From Zelonia costaricensis (taxonomy: Eukaryota; Euglenozoa; Kinetoplastea; Trypanosomatida; Trypanosomatidae), in assembly GCA_030849075.1 (NCBI GenBank), contig JASAOO010002997.1, positions 1 to 16,631 on the forward strand: a stretch of 16,631 nucleotides of DNA. The letters are read 5' to 3'. Of the stretch, positions 16,233 to 16,631 are shown piece by piece. The position numbers were made by a program, and so were the translations under genes. Below the pieces are notes generated by a model. That model was not told the DNA's origin and did no database searches. It saw nothing but the letters and a program-made list of their open reading frames with translations. Within the stretch, counting starts at the first letter, position 1; each line of letters opens with the position of its first letter.

Positions 16233-16631
16233 GCACTGCGGAGGCACGCGTAAGGTCACCGACCGCACTTCGGGCGCCAACACACACGCGCCACCACACG
16301 GGTGCAACAGTTGCCAACTCCACACGCTCGCCGTGACGCTGGGATGGAAAAAAAATCGCACACCCTGTTGCCGCGGTACGTCGTCCACATCAACGGACAC
16401 CACGCCCTCTTCTTCTTTTTTTCGAAACAGTTGCCGATTTCATCGCGATTCTGCGGGTGTTGCGCGGTCGCCCCGTTCCGTCCGTCAGAGCAGAGAGGGG
16501 AGCGCGCGCATGGACGGTCAGACGACACACCTGAACCACACACAAGAACGGGCCATAGTAAAGGAGAGAAAGTAGATGGATCTATGATGTCCTGCGGCGG
16601 CGCGGGGGCGAGGGGGGAGGGCGGGAGCGGG

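Larger units (their letters stand above)
15616..16631. other. Non-coding stretch upstream of the NDUFAF4-like gene
   Basis: About 1 kb containing the 5' UTR of the 494-residue protein gene and, further right, presumably the 3' flank of an upstream minus-strand gene outside the window. It includes a complex, non-skewed block at about 16040-16232 ending in A10, an inverted repeat at 16131-16205, and CA-rich and purine-rich DNA towards the right edge. The frame at 16048-16575 (+) has no domain. No gene is seen. Confidence 0.6.

Overview
The window looks like nuclear DNA of a trypanosomatid protozoan, most likely Leishmania or a close relative. The supported genes are intronless, all lie on one strand, use GC-rich codons, and are separated by long intergenic stretches full of microsatellites and homopurine/homopyrimidine tracts. 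Pyrimidine-rich tracts followed by AG lie just upstream of the chosen starts on the coding (minus) strand, as expected for spliced-leader trans-splicing of a polycistronic transcript. No bacterial promoters, operons or CRISPR are present, and I found no tRNA or rRNA.

Four protein genes are supported, all on the minus strand, so transcription runs from high to low coordinates. (1) 15615-14131: a 494-residue protein whose first ~165 residues resemble the complex I assembly factor NDUFAF4 (UPF0240 family), followed by a ~330-residue charged extension I do not recognise. (2) 12670-11381: a 429-residue, mostly helical coiled-coil protein of unknown function. (3) 7807-6182: the delta subunit of the translation factor eIF2B, the most secure call. 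(4) 3282-1858: a RING-H2 protein, probably a ubiquitin E3 ligase, ending in a CaaX-type prenylation box.

Between them lie 1.0 to 3.6 kb of untranslated and intergenic sequence (1-1857, 3283-6181, 7808-11380, 12671-14130, 15616-16631). These hold candidate splice acceptors, CA/GT and poly-C/poly-G repeats, a strong RNA G-quadruplex candidate, and two stretches of complex non-coding sequence that could be degenerate retroposons of the SIDER type. The long open frames seen there on either strand are explained by base skew and GC richness, not by genes.

The genes do not form one pathway. As is usual in trypanosomatid directional clusters, neighbours are co-transcribed but functionally unrelated, and regulation is expected to be post-transcriptional through the UTRs. 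The observations most worth following are the CaaX box on the RING protein, the NDUFAF4-like domain with its large extension, the G-quadruplex and complementary microsatellites in the 3' flank of the coiled-coil gene, and the SIDER candidates.
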